Assembly: GCF_016786305.1 (NCBI RefSeq)
Contig: NZ_JADWYV010000001.1
DNA from: Pseudofrankia nepalensis
Lineage (GTDB): Bacteria > Actinomycetota > Actinomycetes > Frankiales > Frankiaceae
DNA: 64,000 bases
Reading direction: 5' to 3' (one strand)
Both the position numbers and the translations under genes were made by a program. Positions 32,922 to 41,683 of the stretch are shown piece after piece; position 1 is the first letter of the stretch, and every line of letters starts with the position of its first letter. Below the pieces are notes generated by a model. It saw only the letters and a program-made list of their open reading frames with translations, did no database searches and was not told the origin of the DNA.

Positions 32922-35036
32922 CTACACACGGTCATCGACGCTGTCCTCACTCGCGCGCCAGAGCTTGCTGGGCCACCAGATCCGCGAACCCAGCGACATC
33001 GTCAGTGCGGGAACCACGATGGACCGCACCAGCAAGGTGTCGATGAGCACGCCGACGGCCACCAGTATCCCAATCTCGACGAGCATGACGAGCGGCAGCG
33101 AGGCGAGCACCGCGAACGTCGCCGCCAGCACGACGCCGGCCGAGGTGATGACGCCACCGGTCGTTGCGAGGCCACGCTTCGTACCCTCGACAGTGCCGTG
33201 CCGGACGGCTTCTTCACGCACCCGGGTCATCAAGAAGATGTTGTAGTCGACACCGAGGGCGACCAGGAAAAGGAACCCGATCAGGGGCACCGATGACTCC
33301 AACCCGGCGAACCCGAGCACATGGTCAAACAACAGGTTGCACAGTCCGAGGGCTCCGAAGTACGACACCACGACGGTGGCGACCAGCACTAGCGGAGCCA
33401 CGATGGCCCGTAGCAGCAGCCCGAGGATGGCGAGCACCACCAGCAGGATCAGCGGCATCACCAGATTGCGGTCGCTCTTGTTGGTCTCGGCCTCGTCGAG
33501 CTTTTCAGCACTCGGACCGCCGACCAGCGCGGCCTCACCGGCGACCTCGCGTACGTTCTCCCGAAGGTGCTTGATCGTTGCGGTCTCACCCGTGCTTTCT
33601 GGCGAGTCGACCGGGATCACCGAGATCTCCACCCAGTCGTCGCTGGCCCGGCCGATCTCGGCGCTGACAACCCCCGGCGTACTTTCGACGGCGGCCAGGA
33701 CCTCACGGCTGTGGTCCGGTCGACTCATCACGGTCAGCGGCTGACCGCCCTGGTCGGGATAGCGCGCTTCGATCAGCTTCGCCCCGGTCACCGACTCCGG
33801 TGTCGAACGGGCGAACTGGTCCAGCTGCGGAAGGGCGCTGTTGACACCAACGGTGCCCAGCGCGAGACCGCCCAGGATCACCAGCGGCACCACCCAGCCA
33901 ACGACGCGGCGGCGCGCGACCAGCTCGCCAAGCCGAGCCCACCGCGATCCGGATGCGTGTGCCTCAACCCCGAGTCGCGGCACGAACGGCCAGAAGACGC
34001 GGCGCCCGAGCACCACCAGCAGGGCTGGGAAGAGTGTCAGCATGACCAGCAACGCGGCCCCGATGCCCGCCGCACCGACCGGACCGAGGCTGCTGATGCT
34101 GTTGAGATCCGCGGCCAAGAGGCACAACAGGCCGGCGACCACCGTCGCCGCCGAAGCGAGGATGGCCGGCCCGGCCCCACGCAGTGCCGCCAGCATCGCG
34201 TCGATCGGCCGCTCGTGGTGGTGCAGTTCCTCGCGGTAGCGAGACACGAGAAGCAAGGCGTAGTCGGTGCCCGCGCCGAAGACCAGGACGATCAGCAGCG
34301 CTGAGCTCATGCTCGTGATCGTGAAATCAAAGACTTGTGTAAGTGCGTAGACGACACCCATCGACGCGACCGCCGCGGCCCCGACCGAGACGAGCGGGAC
34401 CAGCCACAGCAGTGGACTGCGGTACGTCAGGATCAGGAGGACCGCCACCACTGCGGCAGTAGCGAGCATCAACGTCGCGTCGACGGCATCGAAGACCTCG
34501 TCCATGTCGGCCCCGATCGCGGTCGGACCGGTGACATAGGCGTTCAGACCGTCCGGCCGGTCGGCAAGCAGGTCCCGCGCCTCCGCGGTGGCGCCAGCCT
34601 CCTCATCGATCGCCTCGTGGTCGAGCGGCAGCGCATACATCAGGGCCGTGCCGTCCTTGGAGTCGACGATCTGGGGCGGCGCATCGGTGTCGTTGCCGAA
34701 TCGCTCCGCCAGCTCGGCGTGGCCGCGAGCCACAGCCTCCCGATCGCCCGGTTGGAGGCCGTCGGGCCGTTCGTACAAGACCACGAGCAGGCCGTTCTCA
34801 CCGCCGGGCAGCCCGGCCTCGGCCTGGAGCACCTTGGTCGACTGGGCGCTGGCCGGCAGGTAGTCGGCCTGGCCGTCGCGGGTCACCGAGTCGAGTTTGC
34901 CGGCGAGTGAGAAGCTGCCCACCACCAACCCGATCCACACCGCCAGCATGAGCCACGGCAGCATGGTCTTGGTCCGTGATTTCTTCGGTCTGGTATCGGC
35001 ACCGGAGTGGTCAGGCGCCCGTAGTTCAGAAGTCAT
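32922..35036 (-). CDS. MMPL-family RND transporter
   Basis: Proton-driven exporter of the MMPL/RND superfamily, 704 residues and about 12 membrane helices. It has two repeated halves, each with one N-terminal helix, an outside loop domain and five helices (first half VVAVLLILTYRSPLLWLVPLVSV, then VFGAGTDYALLLVSRYREEL; second half FLVALGVDYNIFLMTRVREEA). The GAGTDYALLL and ALGVDYNIFL motifs are the proton-relay Asp-Tyr pairs. The ATG 35036 start has a weak ribosome site; the frame is open to 35282. First gene of the operon with a kinase and regulator. The cargo could be lipids or toxic compounds. Confidence 0.9.
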   Translation of the reverse strand: MTSELRAPDHSGADTRPKKSRTKTMLPWLMLAVWIGLVVGSFSLAGKLDSVTRDGQADYLPASAQSTKVLQAEAGLPGGENGLLVVLYERPDGLQPGDREAVARGHAELAERFGNDTDAPPQIVDSKDGTALMYALPLDHEAIDEEAGATAEARDLLADRPDGLNAYVTGPTAIGADMDEVFDAVDATLMLATAAVVAVLLILTYRSPLLWLVPLVSVGAAAVASMGVVYALTQVFDFTITSMSSALLIVLVFGAGTDYALLLVSRYREELHHHERPIDAMLAALRGAGPAILASAATVVAGLLCLLAADLNSISSLGPVGAAGIGAALLVMLTLFPALLVVLGRRVFWPFVPRLGVEAHASGSRWARLGELVARRRVVGWVVPLVILGGLALGTVGVNSALPQLDQFARSTPESVTGAKLIEARYPDQGGQPLTVMSRPDHSREVLAAVESTPGVVSAEIGRASDDWVEISVIPVDSPESTGETATIKHLRENVREVAGEAALVGGPSAEKLDEAETNKSDRNLVMPLILLVVLAILGLLLRAIVAPLVLVATVVVSYFGALGLCNLLFDHVLGFAGLESSVPLIGFLFLVALGVDYNIFLMTRVREEAVRHGTVEGTKRGLATTGGVITSAGVVLAATFAVLASLPLVMLVEIGILVAVGVLIDTLLVRSIVVPALTMSLGSRIWWPSKLWRASEDSVDDRV

Positions 35037-35091
35037 GGCGATCACGCTGTCAAGCCGGCGGGGTTGACGCGTCTGGCCACGGCAGACACTT

Positions 35092-35117
35092 CGCCGTACT
35101 CCGCGCGGAGTACGGCG
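35092..35117. promoter_or_regulatory. Perfect 26-bp palindrome upstream of the MMPL operon (operator candidate)
   Basis: The half-site is CGCCGTACTCCGC, mirrored exactly, centred 68 bases before the MMPL ATG. The core GTACTCCGCGCGGAGTAC looks like a TetR-family operator. No TetR gene is adjacent, so the binder would be encoded elsewhere or be the operon's own regulator. Confidence 0.65.
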
Positions 35118-35584
35118 GGCGGCTTGGGGCAGGCGGTTAGGCCGGGTGGCTACGGCGGACACAGAAGCCGAGGCCGGCGCAGGTGCCTCCCAGAATCGCC
35201 CCTGGACCCGCCGCCCTCCAGGAAGGACGCCGGGCTGCTGCCTGTCGCCGCGCGGCAGATCGAGATCACCCTGGATGGCCACGAGGTATTCGCCCAGATG
35301 CCGTCCGTTCGCTGATCGGAGCGTCTAGGTTGCGGAACCGCTGATGGGCGGTGACGCACGCGATCGCAACGGCGCGGGTGCGTCCTAACGCAGCGAGAGT
35401 GACTGTCAAGGCGAGCGGCGCGAGCCCGACGCTGTGACTCGGCCCGGCGCTCCGCGAGCGGTGGCCGTTAGGGGATCCCCTTGCGGTGACGCGTCCTGGG
35501 CCGCGCCCCCGGTAGCTCGCTGCAGCCAGGAACGACAGACTCTCAATAACGTGCCCGAGCTCGCGCAGCATCCGGTGGGCGTCG

Positions 35585-35716
35585 TTGAGGGACCAGCATC
35601 CTGATCTGTGGGAGCGCGCCTGCGAGCTCGATGAGCACATCCGCGACGGCGGTGCCTTCAACGCACGCGGTGGGGCATCGTTCGCCGGCCAGATGTTCCT
35701 GCACTCCGACCGTATC
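35585..35716 (+). pseudogene. Short relic resembling the C-terminus of a PAPS-reductase-like protein
   Basis: About 44 codons read HPDLWERACELDEHIRDG, then GQMFLHSDRIPL. This is the pattern of the C-terminal tail of phosphoadenosine-phosphosulfate-reductase-like proteins of actinobacteria and phages. Nothing upstream in the frame matches, and similarity stops where the transposase relic begins, so the gene was probably cut by that insertion. Recognised by eye only. Confidence 0.4.
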
Positions 35717-35731
35717 CCCTTAGCTTGTTGT

Positions 35732-36540
35732 TTAACTTGTCTGTCTCTCAGGCTGTGTCGGGGTTGAGCCGTCCCTGATCTTGCCGACGGGCTGGGTGGC
35801 GGCGGGTCGTCGGTTCGTGCTGCCAGTGGGGCGGCCGGGTCCGGGGCGGCTGGGTTTCGGCGCACTGGCCGGCTGGGCGGTCTTCGGGCGGAGGTTACGG
35901 AACCCGCGGCGGACACGGGCCGGGGTCAGTCGGGCGGGCCGGGTGGCGGGTCGTTCCCACGGACGACGCAGGTCGATGACCAGGGGCCGGGCGAGGCGGA
36001 GCTGGGTGTAGGCGGCCAGGATCAGCCAGGTCCAGCGGTCCGCGGCGGCCGGGTTGCGTAGCCGGGGCGTCGTCCAGCCGAGGGTCTGTTTGAGCATGCG
36101 AAAGGTGTGCTCAAGATCGAATCTGCGCAGGAATGCCTGCCAGAAACGGTCGATCTGGGCCGCGGTGGCGCTGGTGGTTGAGCACCACAGCCACAGTGGC
36201 TTCGGGTTGCGTTCGCCGGGCAGCCGTTCGACGACGAGGCGGACGAGGGTGCCTTCGAGGATCGGGAGCTCGCCGGTGTGGCCGGCCCAGGCGGCGCGGC
36301 GAGTCAGTCGAGGGTGTGGCCGGTCCCAGGCGGTGGCGACCGCCTGCCCGTAGCGGGCCGTATCCGTGCTGGTCGTGACCGCGGGCTCGGGCCAGCTGGC
36401 GGGGTCTGCGAGACGGAACTCGGGGCCGTGGCGGGGCGGGCGGCCGTCCGCCCTCGGCGGGCGGGGTGGCACGGGCAGGCGGAAGACCCGGTCGGAGCGC
36501 AGCCGCCCGCACAGCTGGACGGGCAGGTCGGCAGCAGGAT
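35732..36540 (-). pseudogene. DDE transposase, N-terminally truncated
   Basis: The C-terminal 268 or so residues of a transposase common in Frankia and Streptomyces. It runs from LPVQLCGRLRSDRVFRLP through LRRFDLEHTFRMLKQTLGWTTPRLRNPAAADRWTWLILAAYTQLRLARPL to a Pro/Arg-rich tail (SRPGPGRPTGSTNRRP). The Glu in DLEHTFR is probably the last DDE residue. Family homology ends near 36540; the N-terminal part with the first catalytic Asp is gone. The upstream flank is an unrelated membrane-protein gene. Confidence 0.82.
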
Positions 36541-36555
36541 GACCGGCCTGGATGT

Positions 36556-37254
36556 TCAGACCGCGGGGGTTGCGCGGAGACCCTCCTGGCCGGCGACCCG
36601 CCACGACCAGGCGATGGTGATCAACGTGGCCGTGACGGGCAGGGCGGTGCTGGTAATCCCGCGGACCGCGACGAAGACCTCGGTCGTCTGGGATGTCAGC
36701 AACCAGTACGTGAAGGCGGAGTTCCCGAGGTTGACCGCCGCCCACAGGAGCGTGAGCCCGAGAAACAGCCTGCGCACGCCGGGCCGTCCCGTCACGCCGT
36801 GAGGCAGCGGGCAGAAATCACGAGCCAGTCGATGCACGAGTGGCCGCGGGGAAAGCGCGGACAGCAGGAACATCAATCCGACGACTCCAGCGACGATGAC
36901 GGGCTGAAGAAAGTAGATGAAGGCGCTGCCGTTCATGATTGCCACGGCGGTGCGCACGGTCAGCCCGATCGAGGACAGTACCAGCAGCGCCGGGATCCGC
37001 CGCCTCATCGCCACACGGCGGCTCACCGCGGCGTATTCCCACACCAACGCCGCCAACGCGGCGAGCGTGAAGCTGGAAAAGTGCAGAACGACAAGAAAGA
37101 GGACCGCCGGTATGACCGTCGCCTCGACAAGATGGGGCAGCCCGTGCCTGACAATCATCATGGGCCTGGGAAGTCGCGCGTCGGGTTCGGCGGACTCCAC
37201 CGCGGTAGCTGCCGGACCGTCTGGCGTCGATTCTGCCACCGTCAGAAAAATCAT
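36556..37254 (-). CDS. VC0807-like integral membrane protein
   Basis: About 232 residues with six hydrophobic helices. The central segment IGLTVRTAVAIMNGSAFIYFLQPVIVAGVVGLMFLLSAL, followed by RPLVHRLARDFCPLP, and the later FLGLTLLWAAVNLGNSAFTYWLL match the VC0807 family of uncharacterised membrane proteins. I prefer ATG 37254 (GGAG 3 bases upstream) to a TTG at 37302. The gene end abuts the truncated transposase without overlapping it. The function of the family is unknown. Confidence 0.65.
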   Translation of the reverse strand: MIFLTVAESTPDGPAATAVESAEPDARLPRPMMIVRHGLPHLVEATVIPAVLFLVVLHFSSFTLAALAALVWEYAAVSRRVAMRRRIPALLVLSSIGLTVRTAVAIMNGSAFIYFLQPVIVAGVVGLMFLLSALSPRPLVHRLARDFCPLPHGVTGRPGVRRLFLGLTLLWAAVNLGNSAFTYWLLTSQTTEVFVAVRGITSTALPVTATLITIAWSWRVAGQEGLRATPAV

Positions 37255-37471
37255 CGTCTCCAACGGTTGGGAGCTCCGGCCGACGGCCTGCCGCTGACCC
37301 AACCATACGCTGGCACCGGCGCCAGGTCGCCACCGGGTAGCGCGACCGCCCGCGATACATCATCGCCAGCCAGGTATCCGAATGTTAACCAAGAGCCGGC
37401 GACAGCTCGCATCCCGCTGGGCGTCTGACGATCTCGGCCGACCGACACGGGGCGGCCGGAGACCGGCGAGG

Positions 37472-37948
37472 TCAGGGCGCCTTCGGGCTCTCGGCCGCAG
37501 CCTTCAGGCGGGCGAGGCCCTTCTCGAAGTCCGGGCCGATCATCTTTTCCATGGACATGACGAAGCCCAGCAGCCTCAGCATCAACGGCCTCGGCCCCGT
37601 CATCGACCAGGTGACCAGGGAGCCGTCTCCCGCCGGCTCGATGCTGAACACCACGTCGTTGCGGGACTTCCACGGCTTCTCGAAGACGAGCTCGACCCGC
37701 AGCGTCCGGGGACTGTCGGCGTCGATGATCTTCATGCGGCCTTGCCCGGCCTTGCGGTTGCCGGACCAGGCGTAGGACGCGCCGGCGCCCGACTCGGGCC
37801 CCGAGTAGGCACGCGTCAGATTCGGGTCCAGATCTTCCCAGGGCGACCAGGCCCGCCACTGACGAAAGTCGGTGATATGGCCATAAATCCGTTCAGGTGG
37901 CGCGTCGACGGTCGTCGAACGCTGCACGGTAAAGGTGCTGTCTCCCAT
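37472..37948 (-). CDS. SRPBCC family protein (polyketide cyclase/dehydrase-like)
   Basis: 158-residue START-like ligand-binding domain. It begins FTVQRSTTVDAPPERIYGHITDFRQWRAWSPWEDLDP, a textbook SRPBCC opening, and has the beta-strand core (AYAWSGNRKAGQGRMKIIDA, VVFSIEPAGDGSLVTWSMTG) and the long C-terminal helix (MEKMIGPDFEKGLARLKAAAE). Small hydrophobic ligand binding is expected. No operon partners. The ribosome site before ATG 37948 is weak. Confidence 0.85.
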   Translation of the reverse strand: MGDSTFTVQRSTTVDAPPERIYGHITDFRQWRAWSPWEDLDPNLTRAYSGPESGAGASYAWSGNRKAGQGRMKIIDADSPRTLRVELVFEKPWKSRNDVVFSIEPAGDGSLVTWSMTGPRPLMLRLLGFVMSMEKMIGPDFEKGLARLKAAAESPKAP

Positions 37949-38224
37949 GCCACCGCATCCTGCCACCCGCGCGAAAGCAGGCCCGCGACGGGTATTCGGC
38001 AACCGCGAGCGCGACGCATACCGGCTCGCAAGTCCCGCGTCCGGTCGATGCCCAACCCGCCAAGATCGGCCCTGAACACGTGCTCCGCGGGGCTCACAGG
38101 CCGAAGGCCCCGCCTTCGATGAGAGAGCCGACCAGTTCTCCTCGCCAGGAAGCGGTTCGAAGATGTCGCGGCATAGTGCGGGCCGCATCGAGACGGCTCC
38201 CGGCGCAGCCACACCAGCAGCAGC

Positions 38225-38304
38225 GGCTTGTGGGGCACCCGGATCGCGCCGACCTGGGCTCGGCGCGGCCGGCCCAACCGGTCACGTAGCTCGACGCTGT
38301 CCAT
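38225..38304 (-). pseudogene. N-terminal relic resembling a sulfur-binding-domain (ScoMcrA/HNH-type) restriction endonuclease
   Basis: From ATG 38304 about 27-30 codons read MDSVELRDRLG, then VPHKPLLLVWLRR. The PHKPLLLLWL pattern near the N-terminus is typical of the sulfur-binding restriction endonucleases that cut phosphorothioate DNA. After this the similarity ends. The call rests on one short motif. Confidence 0.3.
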
Positions 38305-38417
38305 CGCGGTGATTCAACCAGCGTCCCCAACCGCCAGCACCCGAACGCCGCGACCCGACAGTCCGTCCCCATTCTAGTTGGGGCGCTGTCCGGAAAAAAC
38401 GGGGCGGGTCAGCGGCC

Positions 38418-38669
38418 TCAGGCGCCGGGCCCGTCCGCGCCGGCTGGGCCCGCGATGCCGAGCTGGAGCAGGCCAGCCAGGTCCCACTCGTCCCAATGCT
38501 CGACGAGCAGCCCGCCGGCGAGCCGGTGGATGGTGATGCCGGTGACGGTCGCCGTCCGCCCGGTCGGGCTGTGCCCCATGAAACCGACGGTGTCGGTGCC
38601 GACCGCCGTCCAATGGGTCACAACCTTGTCGCCGGCGGCGGCAAGTAGGCGCCGCGGGTGACCGCCCAC
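38418..38669 (-). pseudogene. Ester cyclase / SnoaL-like protein, C-terminal fragment
   Basis: The last 75 or so residues of a SnoaL-type ester cyclase: GDKVVTHWTAVGTDTVGFMGHSPTGRTATVTGITIHRLAGG, then VEHWDEWDLAGLLQLG. The N-terminal third of the domain is absent in this frame. Part of it (LAVHDVSPHERWAVTRGAY) may survive in another frame at 38640-38740, which would mean a frameshifted gene rather than a deletion. Confidence 0.65.
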
Positions 38670-38823
38670 CGCTCGTGCGGTGAGACGTCGTGGACGGCCA
38701 GGGTCTCCGGGCGGGTGTGCGCGGTCGAGCGGGCCACTCCCATCGATGAGTTTCGCGGGGGTCCAGCGTCTAAGTGATCGTGAGTGTTCCGCAAGATGCG
38801 GTGGGCAGCAGGAGGATCAGACC

Positions 38824-39642
38824 ATGAACTCGATGGCACGCCGGATGTTCGAGCTGGTCGAGCCGATCGGTGTCATCCCCTACGCGGCCGACGAACCCAA
38901 TGAGGCGATGTTCGCCCTGGGGTTCACCAACTACTGGGATACCTACTTCGCCGGACGGGCGGCGCCTCTGGGTCTCGTCCCGGCGGAAGTGGTGGACGCG
39001 CTCTTCTACAACTTCGCTCCCGGCGAGGTCGCCCGCCACATCCCGAAGGTGTGGGACACGACCACGCCCGAAGCGGCGATCGCCGCTCGTCAGGTGGGTT
39101 GTGTGAAGGCGTTGCGGCGGGCTCTCGGCGATCACGTCGACTCGCCCGCCTTCGCACGGGCCGCCGAACTGTTGCTGCGGGCTGCGACCAGCGCACCGTT
39201 CGAAGGCCGGCCCATGTACGCCGCGCTGCGCGCGATCCCGATCCCCGATGACGTGGTGGCTCGTCTCTTCCATGCGGCTTCCATGCTGCGCGAGCACCGT
39301 GGCGACGGGCACATCGCCGCCCTGATGATCGAAGGTGTCAGCGGTCTGGAGGCCCACGTCCTCTACGCCCTCGGCGTGGGCATGCCCGCGGAGAAGTTCG
39401 GACGGATCCACCACCTCCCCCCAGCGCAGCTCGCCGCCGTGATCGACGGGATGCGCGCCCGTAACCTGATCGGAGACGATGGTTGGCTGAGCGAAACGGG
39501 CCGCGCCGTCAGGCAGCGAGTCGAGGCGCTCACCGACGACCTCGCCGCGAAGCCGTACGAGAGCCTCGGGCCCGACGAGCTCGACGAGCTCGTGACCACC
39601 CTCGAACCGCTCGCCACACTGCTACTCACCGACCAGGACTGA
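38824..39642 (+). CDS. SCO6745-family protein
   Basis: 272 residues of a conserved actinobacterial family with no settled function. It has the family opening ARRMFELVEPIGVIPYAADEPNEAMFALGFTNYWDTYFAGRAAPLG, the NFAPGEVARHIPKVWD segment and a C-terminal winged-helix-like stretch (LSETGRAVRQRVEALTDDLAAKPY). The C-terminus resembles MarR-type helix-turn-helix ends, so DNA or ligand binding is possible. GGAGG lies 8 bases before ATG 38824. It stands alone, just ahead of the catabolic cluster. Confidence 0.87.
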   Translation: MNSMARRMFELVEPIGVIPYAADEPNEAMFALGFTNYWDTYFAGRAAPLGLVPAEVVDALFYNFAPGEVARHIPKVWDTTTPEAAIAARQVGCVKALRRALGDHVDSPAFARAAELLLRAATSAPFEGRPMYAALRAIPIPDDVVARLFHAASMLREHRGDGHIAALMIEGVSGLEAHVLYALGVGMPAEKFGRIHHLPPAQLAAVIDGMRARNLIGDDGWLSETGRAVRQRVEALTDDLAAKPYESLGPDELDELVTTLEPLATLLLTDQD

Positions 39643-39852
39643 TAGCGAAACGTAGCCACCAGGACACGCATGGGACACAGCGGCGGGAAGCCGGCCGGGA
39701 GGTGGCTAGTGACTAGGCAACCTGAAGATCGCGGAGGTAGGCCCTGAACGCTCGCACGTTCTCGCGACCCGAGTCGGTGGGCAGCACGGCGGTGGCCACG
39801 TCACGGCTGACCTGGATGATGGGGCTGTGGTACCGGGCGCGTGGCAGGGCGG

Positions 39853-40857
39853 TCATCGCGGTGTACGCCTGGTCGGGAGTGCACTGTGGGCGGTGATGAA
39901 GGTGGTGAGTTCGCGGACGAGGTCTGGTCCGGAGGGTGTGTAGATGGCTTCCTGGTAGCCGGCTGCCGCGAGGCGGGTGAGACTGCGGGCGATGCGGGCG
40001 GGTTCGCCGATCATCGTCTTGGTGTCGATGTGGTCGAGCAGCCCCCGGTCGCGGTCCGGCAGGTGGGTGACGTGTCCCTCGAAAATGTTGAGATGGCGTT
40101 CGTCGGCAGGAGCGGTTGCTTCCAGTGCCTTGCGCCAGGTCTGGCCTCCTGGCATGGCGTCGACGGCTTCGGCGCCGCCGCGGGCGTAGGCGTTGTGCCA
40201 GTCGACGACGCGCCATGGCCCGACGGCTTCCCTGACTCGGTCCGATCCGGGGTTTTCTCTGGGGTCGAGGACTGTGCCGGACAGGATGGTCGCGGTCGGG
40301 AGGGTGGGGTGGGGTGGGCCGATGACACCGTCTGCGAGGTCGGTGGCTATGGCTGTGCCGCGAGGGCCGAAGACGCTTAGCCACAGCGGGACGTCGAGTG
40401 GGCGTGGGGCGGCGAGCCCGTCGGCGTGCAGCATCCGGACGGGTTTTCCGTCGACGGTGGTGGTCTCGCCGGCGAGCAGGCTGCGCAGTGCGGTCACGTA
40501 GGTGGTCAGCGCGTCGAGGGTCATCGGGCGTTGGCCGACGGTGAGGCGGGCGGTGAATCCGGTGCCGAAGCAGGCCAGGAAGCGGCCGTTGGAGATCCGG
40601 TCGATGGTGGCGATGGCGCTTGCCATGGCCATGACCGAGCGCTGCTGGGGTATCAGGACGGCGGTACCCAGCCCGATCCTGGTTGTTCGCGTCGCCGCGA
40701 GTGCCAGGTGGACGAACGGGTCCTCCCACAGCGCGGCGGAGTCGTAGATCCAGATCCGGGTATAGCCGAGTCGTTCGGCCAGGACGGCGAGATCCGCGAA
40801 GTCCGGTCCCGGTGGTAGGCCACAGGACAACGCGACAGCCGGTTGTTCAAGGCCCAT
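39853..40857 (-). CDS. LLM class F420-dependent oxidoreductase
   Basis: TIM-barrel F420/flavin oxidoreductase, 334 residues from ATG 40857 (AGAGGA 7 bases upstream). LAERLGYTRIWIYDSAALWEDPFVHLALAATRTTRIGLGTAVL and the cofactor loop ATIDRISNGRFLACFGTGFTARLT are diagnostic, and the C-terminus is IYTPSGPDLVRELTTFITAH. It shares a strand with the TetR gene upstream and is divergent from the amidohydrolase operon, so it may act in the same pathway. After its stop, another frame stays open on the same strand down to 39713 with no recognised domain. Confidence 0.88.
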   Translation of the reverse strand: MGLEQPAVALSCGLPPGPDFADLAVLAERLGYTRIWIYDSAALWEDPFVHLALAATRTTRIGLGTAVLIPQQRSVMAMASAIATIDRISNGRFLACFGTGFTARLTVGQRPMTLDALTTYVTALRSLLAGETTTVDGKPVRMLHADGLAAPRPLDVPLWLSVFGPRGTAIATDLADGVIGPPHPTLPTATILSGTVLDPRENPGSDRVREAVGPWRVVDWHNAYARGGAEAVDAMPGGQTWRKALEATAPADERHLNIFEGHVTHLPDRDRGLLDHIDTKTMIGEPARIARSLTRLAAAGYQEAIYTPSGPDLVRELTTFITAHSALPTRRTPR

Positions 40858-40991
40858 GGTGTGTTTTCCTCTCACGCGGCAGCGGACGGCGCCCGAGCGT
40901 CATGGGTCCGCTGGCGGCCCCCAGGTGCCTTTCCGTCCTCGCCAGCGGCCCGGGAAACGTAGGCGACAAAGGCTTCGGGGCGGCCGGTTGG

Positions 40992-41579
40992 TCACTGTCG
41001 CAGTGCGGCGAAGGCTTCGTCCAGCAGGTCGTCGAGGTTGAGGGTGTTGTCGGATCTCGCCCAGTGCGCAATGGCGATGTTCAGGCAGTCCAGGGCAGCG
41101 GCGGCTCGTACGGTGTGCGTGATCTCCGGCCGTGGGGACGCGCCGCGTTCGGCGAGTGCCTGGGCCAGCGCGGGTCGCCAGCTGTGCTGCTTCTCCCATT
41201 GGCGGGTGTGCAGCGCGGGGGTGGCCAGGACGAGCCGGGTCGTGGCGAGGGCGGCCTCGGAATCCTGGCGGTAGATGTCGACGACGATGTCGAGCGCGTA
41301 GCGCAGCGCCGTCCAGTCGTCCTCGCCGGAGGGACGGGCGCGCAACGCACCGGCGACCTGTTCGCCGTGCGCGTCGAAGGCACCGAGGACGGCGTCTTCC
41401 TTGGTGCCGAAGTAGCGCAGGACGGTGCTACGGGACACCCCGGCCGCCGCGGCGATGTCGTTGATCGTGACCTTGTCGAAGCCGTCGCGGCGGAACAGCT
41501 CCAGCGCCACCTCGGCCAGCATCGCTCGGACCGCGCCGCGGGCGACGTCCCGCGCGCTCGTCCGTGTCGCCGTGTTCAC
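40992..41579 (-). CDS. TetR-family transcriptional regulator
   Basis: 195-residue repressor. The N-terminal TetR helix-turn-helix is LAEVALELFRRDGFDKVTINDIAAAAGVSRSTVLRYFGTKEDAVLGAF. The C-terminal all-helical ligand domain is unrelated to named subfamilies by eye. It is divergent from the amidohydrolase operon over 104 bases, the standard layout for local control of a catabolic operon. GTG 41579 follows a possible -10 (TACGAT) by 6 bases, so its message may be leaderless. The frame is open far upstream but only as a shadow of the amidohydrolase gene. Confidence 0.9.
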   Translation of the reverse strand: MNTATRTSARDVARGAVRAMLAEVALELFRRDGFDKVTINDIAAAAGVSRSTVLRYFGTKEDAVLGAFDAHGEQVAGALRARPSGEDDWTALRYALDIVVDIYRQDSEAALATTRLVLATPALHTRQWEKQHSWRPALAQALAERGASPRPEITHTVRAAAALDCLNIAIAHWARSDNTLNLDDLLDEAFAALRQ

Positions 41580-41610
41580 TGCCAGATCGTACCCGCCGCT
41601 TAAGACCAGC

Positions 41611-41639
41611 TTGCACCAGCGCGACCCGGTCGCTAACGT
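41611..41639 (+). promoter_or_regulatory. Putative promoter with internal palindrome, amidohydrolase operon
   Basis: TTGCAC (-35) and TAACGT (-10) are 17 bases apart. The spacer ends in GCGACCCGGTCGC (41621-41633), a 5-bp inverted repeat with a 3-base centre, which could be part of a TetR operator. The leader to GTG 41684 would be about 38 bases. Confidence 0.45.
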
Positions 41640-41683
41640 GACACCGAGTTTCAAGTCGCCTGTCGAAAGCGTAGGGACCCACC

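Noticed and set aside
35056..35061. Minus-strand TTGACA near 35060 as the -35 of the MMPL operon
   Set aside because: No -10-like hexamer lies 16-19 bases downstream, and the spacer would run into the coding sequence.
35266..35916. A 216-residue minus-strand frame upstream of the MMPL gene
   Set aside because: Ser/Pro/Arg-rich shadow crossing an IS edge and a gene relic; no support.
39713..39880. Extra coding stretch after the LLM oxidoreductase stop (DVATAVLPTDSGRENVRAF...)
   Set aside because: It is open and has plausible codons in another frame, but no family is recognised and the LLM protein already ends normally.
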